Of a stretch of 64,000 nt of DNA, positions 11,640-24,020 are shown in pieces. Under the pieces are notes generated by a model, which saw only the letters and a program-made list of their open reading frames with translations, ran no database searches and had not been told where the DNA came from. Position numbers and translations under genes: made by a program. The DNA lies in contig JAUIMM010000088.1 in assembly GCA_031769625.1 (NCBI GenBank), forward strand, positions 10,297,501 to 10,361,500, written 5' to 3'. The stretch comes from Taudactylus pleione. Its lineage: Eukaryota > Chordata > Amphibia > Anura > Myobatrachidae. Every line of letters starts with the position of its first letter. The stretch's first letter is position 1.

Positions 11640-13225
11640 GCCCAGTTCTGGCATCGGGCTACAACAGACGCCTGGGTAAGAGAAGTGGTCTCCCATGGAT
11701 ATGCTATCTCCTTCCTCAGGCGACCGCCCCAGCAGTTCTTTTGCAAAGAAGGACCCAAGCAAGGCCCTGCTGCTCCAAAAGGCCATTCAGTCCTTACTGC
11801 TCTCAGGAGTAATAAATCCAGTCCCCTCCGCACAGCGAGGGAAGGACTATTATTCTACCCTTTTATTAGTTCAGAAGCCCAACAGGTCTCATTGGCCTAA
11901 CCTCAAGTCTCTGAACAAGTTTATCACAGTGCCCAGGTTTTGTATGGATACTCTCTGCTCTATTATCCTGGCTATGGTGTCTCTGGACATTCAGGATGCT
12001 TAACTACATGTACCTATAGCGCCTTCTCATCAACAATATCTCCGGTTTGCTATACTACAGCAACATTACCAATTTCAGGCTATGCCTTTTAGCCTTTCAA
12101 CTGCTCCCTCCGCTCTTTACCAAGATCATGGCAGTTATGGCGGCCTATCTTCGTCGTCAAGGGATCAGACTGCTCCTATATTTAGACGATCTCTTGTTGT
12201 TGGCCAGCTCCCCAGAAATTCTTCACCGCCATGTACTGATAACCATTGCCTTTCTACAAGCCCAAGGTTTGTTGATCACCTGGAAAAAGTCTTTCTTGAT
12301 ACCTCAAAGAATGGTACATCTGGGAGCCCTCCTGGACTCTCAGGTTCAGAGAATCTTCCTAACGGCAGACAAAATCTCAATAACACAGCACTGGGTGCAC
12401 AGACTACCACACAGTCGCTGAGTGTCAATTCACTCTGCAATGCAGACCCTGGGATCCATGGTGTTCACCTTCAACATTGTGGATTTCGCTCAGTTTCACT
12501 CCAGGCCCCTACAACACCTGATCCTCTCCATGTGAAATGGGCTGCCACATATGCTCAGATCCCAGATGATGAGCCTCTCCCCGGAGGTTCACCTGTCACG
12601 AGCCTGGTGGCTACAGGTGTCTCACTTGAACAAGGGACGCCCCTTTTGTATCCTGGACTGGGTACGCCTAACCACGGACTCAAGCCTCTGCGGGTGAGGT
12701 GCAGTGATTGGCCAGCATTCCTTCCAGGGCCGCTGGACTCCAGCCGAAGTGGTCTTACCTATCAACTTCCTAGAACTCCGAGTCATCTATAGAGCTCTCA
12801 CTCTGGCTCAGGATATCCTTCAGAGCAGGCCAGTACAAGTACAGTCCGACAACACCGTGGCAGTGACCTGCCTCAATCACTTAGGAGGCACCCAAAGTCG
12901 GACAGCAATGGCAGAAGTGTCCGGCAATCTCACATGGACCGAATGCCATCTCTGCAGTGTTCATCTCAGGAATTCTCAATTGGGAAGTGGATTTCCTAAG
13001 CTGTCACGACGTGCATGCAGGATAATGGTCTCTACATCCGGAAGTCTTTCAGCTTCTGGTGGACAAATGGGGTCTACCAGATGTGGATCTCATGGCCTCT
13101 TAACACAAGCATAAACTTCCAGTGTATTTTGCCATACCTCTTCCCCCCAATATCCCTTCTTCCTCGAGTTCTTAAGAAGTTCAAACAGGAAGGGGGGGGG
13201 AACAGTCCTGTTGGTAGCTCCGGCT
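11640..13225 (+). pseudogene. DIRS reverse transcriptase/RNase H remnant (element B)
   Basis: Reverse transcriptase blocks are visible in order: [18 protein letters not shown] followed by a stop, and the catalytic-box segment LLLYLDDLLLLASS, which here keeps both aspartates. RNase H-like segments (VQVQSDNTVAVTCLNHLGGT) follow at about 12838-12890. At least one in-frame stop and several frame changes separate these blocks. The domain order is that of ORF2 in DIRS retrotransposons. Confidence 0.85.
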
Positions 13226-13379
13226 TGGCTCAGACACCATTGTTACTCCAACCTTCAACGTCTCTCCATATACGTTCCTCTTTAACTTCCTCGATGACCA
13301 GATCTGTTGTCTCAGGGTCCTTGTCTACATCCGGACCTGGCCCGCCTGTCTTTAACGGCTTGGCTCTTGAGACATCCCT

Positions 13380-14539
13380 CCTAAGGTCAAAAGGAATTTT
13401 CTAGCTCTGTGGTCCAGACCATGATCAGAGCTTGTAAACTGGCCTCGGCCAGGATTTATTACTGGGTATGGCATACATATATCCAGCGGTGTCACTAGAA
13501 ACTGACCCTCAAGTTTTTAAAGTTTCTATAATACCTGCCTTTCTTCAGGCTGGATTGGATCTTGAACTCCGCCTAGCATCTCTGAAAATGCACGTTTCTG
13601 CTCTGTCCATCTGGTTCCAATGCAGAATTGCTCCTCTACCGGATGTTCACACCTTCCTACAGGTTGTTCTATGTATACAAACTCCCTTTGTCCCTTCTGT
13701 TGCTCCGTGGAATTTGTCAGTACTTCTCCATGCACTTCAGGAACCTGCATTAGAACCCCTGGAATCAGTGGATATCAAGTGGCTCACTGCGAAGACTGTT
13801 TTTTTCTGGCTATAGCACCAGTCCGTAGGGTATCGGATTTAGGGGCGCATTCATGTCACTCCCCCTTTTTAATCTTTCATCAAGACAGGGCAGTTATTAG
13901 AACGTGCCTGGGCTTCCTTCCCAAGGTGGTTTCTCGTTTCCACCTAAATGAGGAAATTGTGGTTCCTGTCTTTCAATCACACCTTCCTGCAAGGTGTTCT
14001 ACGTATACAACCTCCCTTTTGTCCCTCCTGTAGCTCCATGGGATTTGTCAGTGGTACTCTAAGCACTTCCCAAAGTGGTTTCTCGTTTCCACATTAATGA
14101 GGAAATTGTGGTTACAGCCTTTCAATCACCAAACCTCTCGACAGGTGAGGCCTCTTTGGATGTGGTCCGTGCTCTGAAGATCGACGTGGACCGCACTAGC
14201 TCCATCAGGAAATCAGACTCCCTCTTTGTCTTAGCTGGCCATCCCTTATTATTGAATCCATATAACAAACAGACTCTGGCCAGATGGATTTGCATGACTA
14301 TCTCACAGGCTTACATGCAGACTGGCCTTCCTGTACCAGCTATAGTATCTTCTACTTGCTCTGTGAGTCCCTCGTGGGCAGCCCAGCATGGCGCCTCTGC
14401 TGAACAACTATGCAAGGTGGCTACGTGGTCTTCTGTCCACATCTTTCTTAGGTGCTATGCCTTTGATACATTTGCCTCTCAGGATGCTTCCTTTGGGCGC
14501 AGGGTTCTCCGCTCAGCTCAGGAGCATTCCAGTTCTTGA
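13380..14539 (+). pseudogene. DIRS tyrosine recombinase remnant (element B), internally rearranged
   Basis: Blocks match the tyrosine recombinase of element C: LDLELRLASLKMHVSALSIW, a PVRRVSDLG segment holding the first catalytic arginine, and a C-terminal FLRCYAFDTFASQ holding the presumptive nucleophile tyrosine. The His-x-x-Arg box of element C (HSTR) is replaced by STCS. A duplicated segment (see findings) interrupts the domain, so it is a pseudogene. Confidence 0.85.
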
Positions 14540-15309
14540 ACAACTGCTTTGGGACATCCCCATTGTCTCCCCTGTGGAACCCAATGATCCCTGAAGAAGA
14601 AAAGGAGAGTTATGGTAAAACTTACCCTTGTTAACACTCTATCTTCAAAGTCCATAGGGTCCACAGGACACCTGCCCTGGTGCACCTGGCTTCTATGAGT
14701 TTCTTCTCTTGGTCACTTGTTTCCTTCTCTCTGTGAGTGTGATTCTTTAGTGTACCAGTCTTCCTTCTCTCCTATCCTGCTTTGGGCTTGTTAACAAAAC
14801 TGAGTTGACTTCAGGCTGGTGGCGAGGTATAGGCGGAAGGACCGAAGCATCCTGGGGCTGAAAAGCTTTGCTGTTCGTGTCCGGTCATCCTAGTCCCACC
14901 TACACCCCATTGTCTCCCCTGTGGACTTCGAAGAAAGAGAGTTAACTAGGGTAAGTTTTACCACAACTCTCCTTTCTACTGCATTAGTTTTGTGCTGTGT
15001 TTGGCTCTAAACGTGGATGATTTAACATACTCCCTGCCCTTCCAGTAAAATTACTGTCTCCTCTCTACAGGCTAAACTACTAATCTCAATTACTGTTCCC
15101 CTGTAAGCTCTACCTAGCCAAACAACAGTACAGAATCAAGCAAGTTATCCTCATCTCTTGCAAACACTGGCATCCTGCCCACTGTGTGGCAGGAAGACAA
15201 AGGAGGTGCACCAGAAACAAATAATGCAGGTGTTCAGGCATGATGGAGAATACAGTAGGGGCAGCTGTTAATGGTGCAGCAGTTTGTTTGGGACAGTAAA
15301 ATATGAAGG

Positions 15310-15720
15310 GGAACTTGACCTGTGATTGGTGTACAGGGGTGTTATGTGTGTTGGGATCAGTTGGTGTGTGTTGTAATTGGTTGGACAAGGGTGGGGTTTG
15401 CTGGGCAGGGCTGGAGTGTGTGTTGTGATTGGTGGGCAGAGGTGGGATGTGTGTTGTGATTGGTGGGCAGGGTTGGGATGTGTGTTGTGATTGGTGGGCA
15501 GGGTTGGGGGGGTTGTTGTGATTAGTGGGCAGGGGCAAGGTGTGGGTTGTGATTGGTGAGCAGGGTGTGTGTTGTGATTGGTGGGCAGGGTTGGGGGGGT
15601 TGTTGTGATTAGTGGGCAGGGGCAAGGTGTGGGTTGTGATTGGTGAGCAGGGTGTGTGTTGTGATTGGTGGGCAAGATTGGGGTGTGCATTGTGATTGAT
15701 GGGTAAGGTTTGGGGTATGT
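15310..15720. repeat. GT-rich minisatellite
   Basis: Imperfect tandem units of roughly 25-30 bp are built on TTGTGATTGGTGGGCAGGG, with variants TTAGTGGGCAGGGGCAAGG. It lies about 0.5 kb upstream of MYG1. Minus-strand ORFs over it are period artefacts rich in Thr, Pro, His and Asn. Confidence 0.9.
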
Positions 15721-16227
15721 TTTGTGTAGTGCGGGGTGTGGTGTAGAGCTAGGTGGTTATGACTAGTGCGCAGGTAAGCTCTGTACTGTGGTGGATGGGC
15801 TGCTGTGGTGTGTGTGTTGAGAGTGGTAGGTCTGTTCACACAACATGGCACGTTTTATGATACTAGGATTGTGATCATGTGCAGTGTGTACATTATACAC
15901 AGGATATCCGTGTGTATCACACGCTGCACATCCCCCTATCCCAGCCTGATGATGATGTGTGAGATCTCTGAGGATGAGCCAAGTGTTGCTGCCGTCTCCT
16001 ATCTAAGAAATGTACTGCTCATCTGTAATTTGCCCCGATTATAAAAGCGAAGCCTCAGGCAGCCATCCTGTCCTGTCCCTGTGGCCGAAGCTCAGTTACA
16101 GTACAGTTCCTGGCTCCCCAGTTGCTGCATAGTAACCTGTCACCCGGCAGCATCCTAGAGCCTGGAGGCACAAGCATGCATGTAGTGACCGGGTGACTGA
16201 CATCAGCCAGCGACATACTCCATAAAA

Positions 16228-19200
16228 ATGGCCGCCGGAGTCTCCGGATGTAAAGGATCCGCAGTCTCATTGCTCCGGCTCCCTCCGCCGTCTATATGGT
16301 TCCACATGGTTTGGCGGCTCCCACAGTTCCGCTCGCTGTCCCTGCTGCTCCTCCACCACCGCCGCCTCTCCGCCTGCGGCTTCTCATCACTCTTGATGCC
16401 TGAAGATCCAAAGCGGCCCCGGCGGGAGGAACGACTTATGGCGCTGAAAATCGGCACCCACGACGGGACCTTCCACTGCGACGAGGCACTGGCTTGTTAC
16501 CTGCTGAGGACGCTGGAGCCCTACAGGGTGCGGGACACGTGAGACACCCCCATCCCTGGCCACACATACACTCACTGGTTGGGCGGGGGGTGGAAAGACC
16601 ATACACCGCCTCACACCACACACATGCTGCTGCTGTATAGCGCAGTGTTTCCCAAATCCAGTCCACAGAGGCCCCTAGCAGTGCATGTTTTCCAGATCTC
16701 CTTATTGGCGCACAGGTGTAGACATTACTGGCTGACACATTTTAAAAGATCCGCAGGTGACGCTGTGCAAATAATTTCACATGTGATACTGAGGAGATCT
16801 GTAAAACATGCCCTGCTAGGGGTCCCTGACCTGAGGAATGGAGACGGGAAAGATTGACATAGGGACTCATCCCAGCCGGAAGCAGTGTATGCAGATGATG
16901 GGAGGAACCTGGTATTCAGAAATGCAGAGCCTGCTTTGTCTAGGGATGACATTTCCTGAACTGCATGAGACCCGATAATGATGATGATGACAAAATACTT
17001 TTAATAATTCAAAATTGAACCACGAGTCCCAAAACTGAGTGGCGCACACACTACCACAGAACAACCATACTACACGTGTTGATGCCCCAGGCCAGATGTT
17101 CGGCTCATCCTGTAAAGTAACAGCATCTAAGTGCCAGATAGAGTGATGACCCACATATCCTAGCGAAGGTGGTGGTGGTTCAGCTGGCTTTTCAGGAAAG
17201 GTGCATCAAAGCAATAGTAACATTCATGAAAACTAAACTGTGTTACTAATATAAAGGAAGAGCCTAGTTACATTTTAGTTTTTTTTATATAACCTAACTT
17301 TTTTTTGTTAGTTCATGGTTTTTATTGAAGAGCGTTGTAAGATGTGATATAATGAGCAGCATACAACAGGGTTTTGTGAAAGACCAATTTTGTCCAATAA
17401 ATACCCTTGCATTGCATTAGTAAAGGCTTTGTGCACCTGGATGCTACTTTTACGAGTTTAACACCTATGTTTAATATGTACTAAAAGTGTATGTACCCTA
17501 ACCGGCTTGTCCTGAGTTCATGGATACCAGAAATTTGTACTTTGGATAAGGTTTGGCAAAGTCATAGGGCCGGATGAAAGGTACACACAGTTCTGTTTCT
17601 TTAAAACCAATTTTTACAATTTGCTGTTGGCTGCCCAATGGGTGTAAAAGATTTCAAACGGGCGGAAATGGATGAAAAGACCCACATGGGCGGATCTAAT
17701 GCAGGTCTCTTGCATCACAGCATTGCAATATGACTTGTTATAGTGACCTAATATTATATAGCATTAGATAACCTTTCTCCATCCTGCTGGGGTGCGGCAG
17801 TCACATCATTTATAGACAAAGTCCCCAGAGATGTTACATTAGAGTTTTCATAGCAGCACCAATAATACTGAAGCCCTGTTCTAGATGGACTGACTAAATG
17901 GCCACCTGCTGTTATATGTAAACTGAACTTGTACTTACATAAACAATGCATTGTAACATTGTCTAAATAACACCAGTGTAATAAGTGAGTAATGATGTTA
18001 CCAGTCTCTTAGAATAATTGTATTTGTAATACTGATAATGTTCAGTATAGATCCAGGCAGAGATCCATCAACTTACTGTGATTAGAAGAATTGAACACTT
18101 ACTTAAGATCTGTGACAGTAACGGATGTCAGCAGACATTATGTAGACTAGACACCAAGCAAAACAGAGCCTACAGGACTACTTCCCTTATAAACACATAA
18201 CAGTATGAAGTTGATCCAGAGAAGTTGCTTGACAGTATGGGAACAGGAGTAATCCTTTTTGAAATTTGAGTAATGCCGCGTATCCACTAGACGATATAAT
18301 GAACGTCCTCATTCAATCGTTCATTATATCGTCCAGTGCTGTCAACGACCAGCGATGCGTGCTCCAGATGGTCGTGGACGACGTCGCTCATCGCCCGAAC
18401 CTGCTGTCCAACCTGATGATATTGTCAGGTTGTGCAGGATCGGGGATGAGGGCGGGTGCCGGCACTGAACAATATCGTGGATATCGTTCAGTGTGTGTGT
18501 GTGCTCAATGTAGTTAAGGACACACTACACGATATCGCTTATGGAGCGAATCGTGTGGTGGATATGCGCCTATACTCTTCTCCCCAGCCCTTGAGTCAGG
18601 TATGGTTTTTGGGGATGAAGTGTTGAACTCAATGGACATGTGACCCCCTACCCAACCTATATAACTGTGTATTGCCTTTGTTTGTTCTATATAAGGATGC
18701 AGAGATTGTGAGGACACGGGACCCTCAGCTTTTAGCCCAGTGTGATGTTGTGGTTGATGTGGGAGGAGAATATGAACCCTGTCGGAATCGTTATGACCAC
18801 CATCAGAGGTAAGTCAGATCCAAAAAGTTGTACAATATATATTATTTCATCCCACAGGAGAAACTTGTGGGTGTGAGCTCATCAGATTGTGCTTCATTCC
18901 CGTGGTTTAATGAATTAAGGCGAGCACAATGGTTGTGTAGCAAATACAAGTGGGCAGGAATACAAAGTGGAACTAACATCCATATTATAGTAGTAAATAT
19001 GTTCATGAAATGTTCTTTATTTCTGCCTTAAGCAGTCCACGTAGGCATAACACCAAGAAGAAAAAGTGGAAAAGAAAGTGTCTCCTACTTTATAAAATAG
19101 TCACTGGGGCTAGAATTAGCATTTTACCGTGAGAGATCAGGATTGAAATGTACTGTCTGAATGGCTACTGCGATATCTTTGCTGTTGTTATCTTTGCCTG

Positions 19201-21575
19201 TGACTTCTACCTTCTTCACAATGTTGCAGATCTTTCTGTGAAACTATGAACAGCTTATATCCCGACAAGCCATGGGTCACTAAGCTGAGCAGCGCTGGGC
19301 TGGTGTACGCTCACTTCGGCACGCAGATTTTAGCCACACTTCTGGGTACTGAAGAGGACGACCCCATTATACCTGTGTTATATGACAAGGCAAGTGGGTC
19401 AGACTGCCTACGTCTTGTAGGCTGTCAATTAGAGATTTGTTATACTGTGCAGATAATCCTGTAAATATGAAAATCAGGTAAGTTGGGCTTTATTTGATAA
19501 ATGGAGCAAATACTCCGGTTAGTGTTAACTTTGTTCTTTTTTTTTCAACTTTTTATAGTTTATATACATTTTGTAGCTGAAAAATGTTTTGATGGTTGGG
19601 GTATGCCTTTTTTTGGGGAGAAAATAGAGAACTGATGTAATTACCATAGAGACTATAACTGCATAACATTTAACTTGAGCCAATAGCATAGACCAGGGGT
19701 GGCCAGACTTTTGGACTCTGTGATCTAGCGAGCCCGAAAAAGGAGGCATGGTATGCAAAAGGGACGTGACCTCACTGCAGGTGGCGTGGGGTCTCTCCTG
19801 CCGAAATCACACACAGTATCCCCAATTCAAATTACATTACACAGCAGCACAATCTTATTCACAGTACACCACATAGTAGTGTCCATTATTCACGCTACGA
19901 TACACAGTGGTGCCCCTTATACGCAATGCCCCCTGTAGTTGTGCTCCTTATGCAATGCCCTTTATACAGTGCCCCCAGTAGTAGCTCCCCCTCCCAGTGC
20001 AGAACAGCCTGCTCACACCCCTGTGCAGTACTTGCCTGTCTTGACGCTGGCACCTCTCCATGCCATCAGGGCTCCTGCTGTCACTGCCTGGATCTAAGTG
20101 GATCCAGCAGACGCGCAGGCTCCTCCTATCGCGGGTGACATCATCCGGCACTGCATCACTGGTAACGCTGGCCTCTAAAGATATCCGAGGCTTCTTTAGC
20201 CTCTGATTACTTCAGAGGCCAGTGTTCCCAGTTGCTGTGATTAAGTTGGTCGCAATCTACCGCAGGGTGCTCTGCAAGCTACCGGTAGATCGCGATCAAC
20301 GTTTTGGCTGAGCCTGGCATAGACCGTGCATGTCGCCATGTGTACAAGTTTAGTAGTAGCACTGGTGCCAATAACATACACAGTGCACGGGTATGTAGTC
20401 AGTCACCATGTAGACCATCAAAAGGTCAACATTGTTAAAATGTCGATATCAATCAAAATGCCAACAATAGAAATTTTAGGGTTAATTTGAAAATTGGTTG
20501 TTGATATTTTGTACCTGTCTAGATAATGTTGACAAAACATATCAAACCCGTGATTCCTCACTGGGATGCCGAGGTAGCACCAAAGTGCAGAGGTTCCCAA
20601 ACTCTGCCACTACAGTCCAGGTCTTAAGCATAACCAAGTTTGACTCCAGATGGTTAAATCAAATTGACTGAGGTATTAATTAAGTCACCTGTGCCAAAGC
20701 ATGGATATCCTTAAAACCTGGACTGTAATGACAGCGTTTGGGAACCTCTGCCACAGTATGTTCTGATAAATATGAAACAATGTATCTTACCATCAATCTC
20801 TTAATTCTGTCTTTAATTCCTACTTTTATGATGTGCAGACCTACTACAATGTGTTTTATGTCTTTACTTGCTATGGTGCAATTGATCTTATACCCTCCCC
20901 AGCCAGCCAGATGCCACAGTGCTGCCACCCGTTGTCGGGGATTACTGTGGATACGTGCTATAACTGTTTGTTTTTTTTGTTTCTCAGATGTATGAGAATT
21001 TTGTTGAGGAAATTGACGCCATTGACAATGGGATATCGCAGTTTGATGGGGAGCAGCGGTACAACATAACCACCAACTTGAGTTTTCGAGTTGGACACCT
21101 CAATCCCCGCTGGAATGAACCGGATCAGGACACGGAAGTAATGAGCAATGACGCACACACATGTTATATCCATGTTTGGTTTCACTATTGGTGTCAGAGA
21201 GCCTCCGTTCCCTGAATATAATGACTTGGAAATGATTCCTTTGCCAGAGGATCAAATGCTTTTAATGTGTATTTGCTAAGTGGCGCTAAAATGGGGCAGT
21301 GTAAAGGAGCAGCTTCCTGCTGCTATGTATCTTAATGTCTTCTGTTGCTTTTGTCTCCCAATTCATCCTGTAGACTGGTTTTAAGAAGGCAATGGAATTG
21401 GCAGGGACGGAGTTTGTGTCACGTCTGGACTTTTATCACCGATCCTGGCTACCGGCTCGCTCTTTGGTGGAAGAAGCTATCAGACAGAGATTCCAGGTTC
21501 AGTATCTCTGAAGGGTCTGTTACTAGGTCATTATTAGGGTAACTGGCAGCAATTTGACACAATCTCACAATGCTG

Positions 21576-21617
<42 letters not shown>

Positions 21618-23834
21618 TCAATCGTGTAGTAGGGAGGGGTCATGTCTGGGCCATTATAAGCGTGTCTGCCAGTGTTTGCTTAGCCATTGTACAGTAGTAA
21701 GAGCTTATATGTGATCTGTAATTAGTTCCAAGCATTGGGGGCAGTGTTGAGGGGCTATAACAGTAGCTGTTGTTGGTTTCCTGGCACTGGTGGTAGTAAT
21801 AAGGGGACGTGTGTCTGTTACAGGTGTCAGACAGTGGAGAAGTGGTTATCCTGGCCCAGGGTGGATGTCCTTGGAAGGAGCATCTCTTTCAGGTGGAGAA
21901 AGAACGAAGTCTAGAGAAACAAATTAAGTATGTGATCTACCCAGACCAGAGTGCGAAGTGGAGGGTACAGTGTGTCCCCACAGGTCCCAACACTTTTCAG
22001 AACCGGTTAGTAATGTAATCTATTTACTTTACTTGGTAAACATTTTGGTTACAAATGAAAGATTGTATTTGCATATTGACTTGTGCCGCTCCTGCGTTGG
22101 AAGAAGTTGTTCAGGAATGTGCAAGTGTTTCCCCGCATCCAACGTTAGTTATTCGTATATAGCATATACAGACATTACATGCTACCTCCTGGGTAAGAGC
22201 AATAGGAGACTTGGTACTTTTAGATCCTACATAGTGCACAAGTCACTATGCAAAGTAACAAATACTACAAATGTCCTTTTCTTCAATATTTAAACCCTGT
22301 CCTCCTCCCTCCCTCGTTTTGTAGATGTGCTATGCTTCCTATAGAGTCCAGCTGGGGCCCCCTTTAGACTAGAACACAGTGAATGTTTACCAGATCTCCT
22401 CACAGAATCACAAGTGAAATTCACTCCACCTGTGGATCCTTTTAAAATGTGTCAGTGAGTAATGAATGTACCTGTGCACCTGCTGGGTGACTTGGAAAAT
22501 GTGACCTGTGTGGGGTCCTGAGGACCGAGTTTCAGAACCACTGGACTAGAATAGTGTTGCTTGAGGCAAGATTAAAAAAATAAATAAAGATGTAACACCT
22601 TCCATGTAAAGGATAATACCATGGATAATGTAAGCAAGCGAATGCACATGGCAAAGATAAGTAATTCTATTTTGCTAAGACCCAAGACAACATCAAACTT
22701 TTCTTTTAAAAAAATAAGAAAACCTAGGATTCCATTCGTATACTCTATATAGGAGGAGGTAATTGGTCTGTCCCATAGTGCTGTATTAGCGCTTAGGCAG
22801 TGAATAGTCATCACGTGGTTCTGGGGTGACAAAAATAAATTGATCCCTTTAACCAGTGAATCTTTGGATATAGTAAAGCAGCGGTTCTGAAACTCTGTCC
22901 TCAGGACCCCACACAGTTAATTTTCCAGGTCACCCAGCAGGTGCAGAGGTGTAGTCATTACTCACTGACACATTTTAAATGATCCACAGGTGCAGCTAAT
23001 TATTTAACTTGTGATTCTGTGAGGAGACCTGAAAAACATGCACCGTTTGGGGTCCTGAGGACAGAGTTTGAGAACCTGTCTACTAAAGAAATTTGGTTTG
23101 AAGCCTGTGAAATATATCATGATCCTTCTCAGCTGCTAACGGCATTTAGAAATAGAAACTTTGTTTTAAACTTCACATTTCCAGAGGAGCCCAGTCGTTT
23201 GGGCAAGCTCACCCACACCAGCATACCTAAGCCTCCGCTCTCCTCCCTGGCAACAAGTCCAGGGGAGGTGCACACTGCTATTATGGCTTGGACTGTGACA
23301 ATTGACGGCGATTCTCAGTTATGATTCGAAGAAGTTACCCAGGATGACGTGACTTCTGCAAATGAGCCTTCACCCCTTTGTTGCTGAGCCTATTTTGGCA
23401 CTTTTTGGGCTTGCGGAAATCCAACTTTGATGTGGCAAGCCTCCCCAACCCTCAACCCCCCTGGTGTAAGTGCTTTATGGCACCACGCTAGATGCTCCAA
23501 TGCCATCCAGCACTTTCACTATGACCGACTCGTGGGAAATAATCAGGTGCAGATGAAGAGGATGACCAGGCCCCTGGGTTTAGTCTGTATAGCTGTAGGA
23601 TAATTGTCAGTAACTGAACTAAAGTTTTTATTTCAAATGTGCCACTGACCGAGACCACTTTTATCCCTGCTTAGGCTCTCACTGCCAGAAGACTGGCGTG
23701 GACTTCGGGCAGACGACCTCTCCTCTGTCAGTGGTATTCCAGGCTGTATCTTTGTCCATGCCAGTGGTTTCATTGGTGGAAACGAGACCCAAGATGGAGC
23801 TCTTGAAATGGCGCAGAAAGCACTGAATTCCTAA
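16228..23834 (+). CDS. MYG1: MYG1 exonuclease, complete, seven coding exons
   Basis: Exons: 16228-16527, 18696-18808, 19230-19389, 20988-21137, 21374-21496, 21824-22005, 23675-23834. The joined frame is 395 codons plus TAA (human about 376). MYG1 is a DHH-superfamily 3'-5' RNA exonuclease acting in the mitochondrial matrix and nucleolus. Seen here: a hydrophobic/basic N-terminus fit for mitochondrial import, a PKRPRR basic cluster (residues 61-66) like a nuclear signal, a metal-site GTHDGTFHCDEA motif (76-87), the DVGGEY motif and the DHH triad at 134-136. Exon 7 ends with the conserved FVHASGFIGG segment. I chose the first ATG (adenine at -3). A second in-frame ATG at 16306 would give a length closer to human. 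Intron 3 uses a GC donor. Introns hold hAT-like elements and MITEs. Confidence 0.97.
16646..16835. mobile_element. hAT-like MITE family copy (MYG1 intron 1)
   Basis: Fold-back element beginning CAGTGTTTCCCAAATCCAGTC and containing ACACATTTTAAAAGATCC in the middle. The same family recurs at about 22340-22546, 22880-23078 and 51525-51685, identified by the shared ACATTTTAAA core and CTCAGGACC ends. Confidence 0.6.
16990..18270. other. MYG1 intron 1, no gene recognised
   Basis: AT-rich unique-looking intron sequence. I saw no exon-like conserved segment and no clear repeat boundaries. Confidence 0.5.
18275..18545. mobile_element. MITE-like element with ACGATAT ends (MYG1 intron 1)
   Basis: Starts near TATCCACTAGACGATATAAT and ends near ACACTACACGATATCGC. 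ATATCGT/ACGATAT inverted copies recur inside. Boundaries are uncertain. Confidence 0.4.
19390..19391 (+). other. MYG1: GC splice donor, MYG1 intron 3
   Basis: Exon 3 ends ...GACAAG followed by GCAAGT, the usual consensus around GC donors. Using it joins LYDK to MYENFVEE exactly as in vertebrate MYG1. No GT nearby restores that junction. Confidence 0.85.
19694..20316. mobile_element. hAT-type non-autonomous element, perfect 8-bp duplication
   Basis: Begins CAGGGGTGGCCAGACTTTTGG and ends CGTTTTGGCTGAGCCTG, imperfect terminal inverted repeats. The identical 8 bp GCATAGAC lies at 19686-19693 and 20317-20324. An 8-bp duplication with CAGGGGT-type ends is typical of hAT transposons. No transposase frame. 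Located in MYG1 intron 3. Confidence 0.88.
20588..20757. mobile_element. Short palindromic MITE, MYG1 intron 3
   Basis: Ends AGAGGTTCCCAAAC and GTTTGGGAACCTCT are exact inverse copies, with an inner CCAGGTCTTAAG/CTTAAAACCTGG-like pair. A related element starts near 44985 in AAAS intron 6 and ends near 45365. Confidence 0.7.
21578..21615. repeat. (TA)n microsatellite
   Basis: About 17 TA dinucleotides in MYG1 intron 5. Confidence 0.95.
22340..22546. mobile_element. MITE copy, MYG1 intron 6
   Basis: Carries GGTCCTGAGGACCGAGTTTC at one end and GATCTCCTCACAGAATCACAAG inside, the reverse orientation of the copy at 22880. Confidence 0.55.
22880..23078. mobile_element. MITE copy, MYG1 intron 6
   Basis: Begins GCGGTTCTGAAACTCTGTCC and ends GGACAGAGTTTGAGAACC, clear inverse copies. 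The inner CTCACTGACACATTTTAAAT is shared with the intron 1 copy. Confidence 0.65.
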
Positions 23835-24020
23835 TGTTATTGCTTGGTATCTTTTGTTAAATGCTATCGTTCATCATGTGCGTGTTTTGTTACAGCAGAA
23901 CATATCAGACAAATTGTATTTATAGCATGTGACATCAGTAAATATTTTTGTATTCAACTCTGTTGTCATCAATTTTTGGCTCTGTCCTGGTGTATAAGAA
24001 TGCTTCTAGAAGTAATCTTA

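Larger units (their letters stand above)
9385..14970 (+). mobile_element. DIRS-like element B (degenerate, different subfamily)
   Basis: Inverted terminal repeats at about 9394-9543 and 14787-14915 carry a subfamily-specific segment (AATGGGGTGTAGGTGGGAC and its complement). An internal complementary region at 14558-14669 contains inverse copies of both ends joined together (GGTAAAACTTACC next to CCTGAAGAAGAAAAGG), the diagnostic DIRS layout. Gag, RT, RNase H and recombinase homology appear in order but are broken by stops and frameshifts. It lies between PFDN5 and MYG1. Confidence 0.9.

Noticed and set aside
15110..15690. Minus-strand ORFs rich in Thr, Pro, His and Asn
   Set aside because: They translate the GT-rich minisatellite and stop at its edges.
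16106..16135. X-box-like GTTGCTGCATAGTAAC upstream of MYG1
   Set aside because: The half-sites are imperfect and too far apart for the RFX consensus.
16469..16738. Minus-strand ORFs opposite MYG1 exon 1
   Set aside because: They are shadows of a GC-rich coding exon with no homology of their own.
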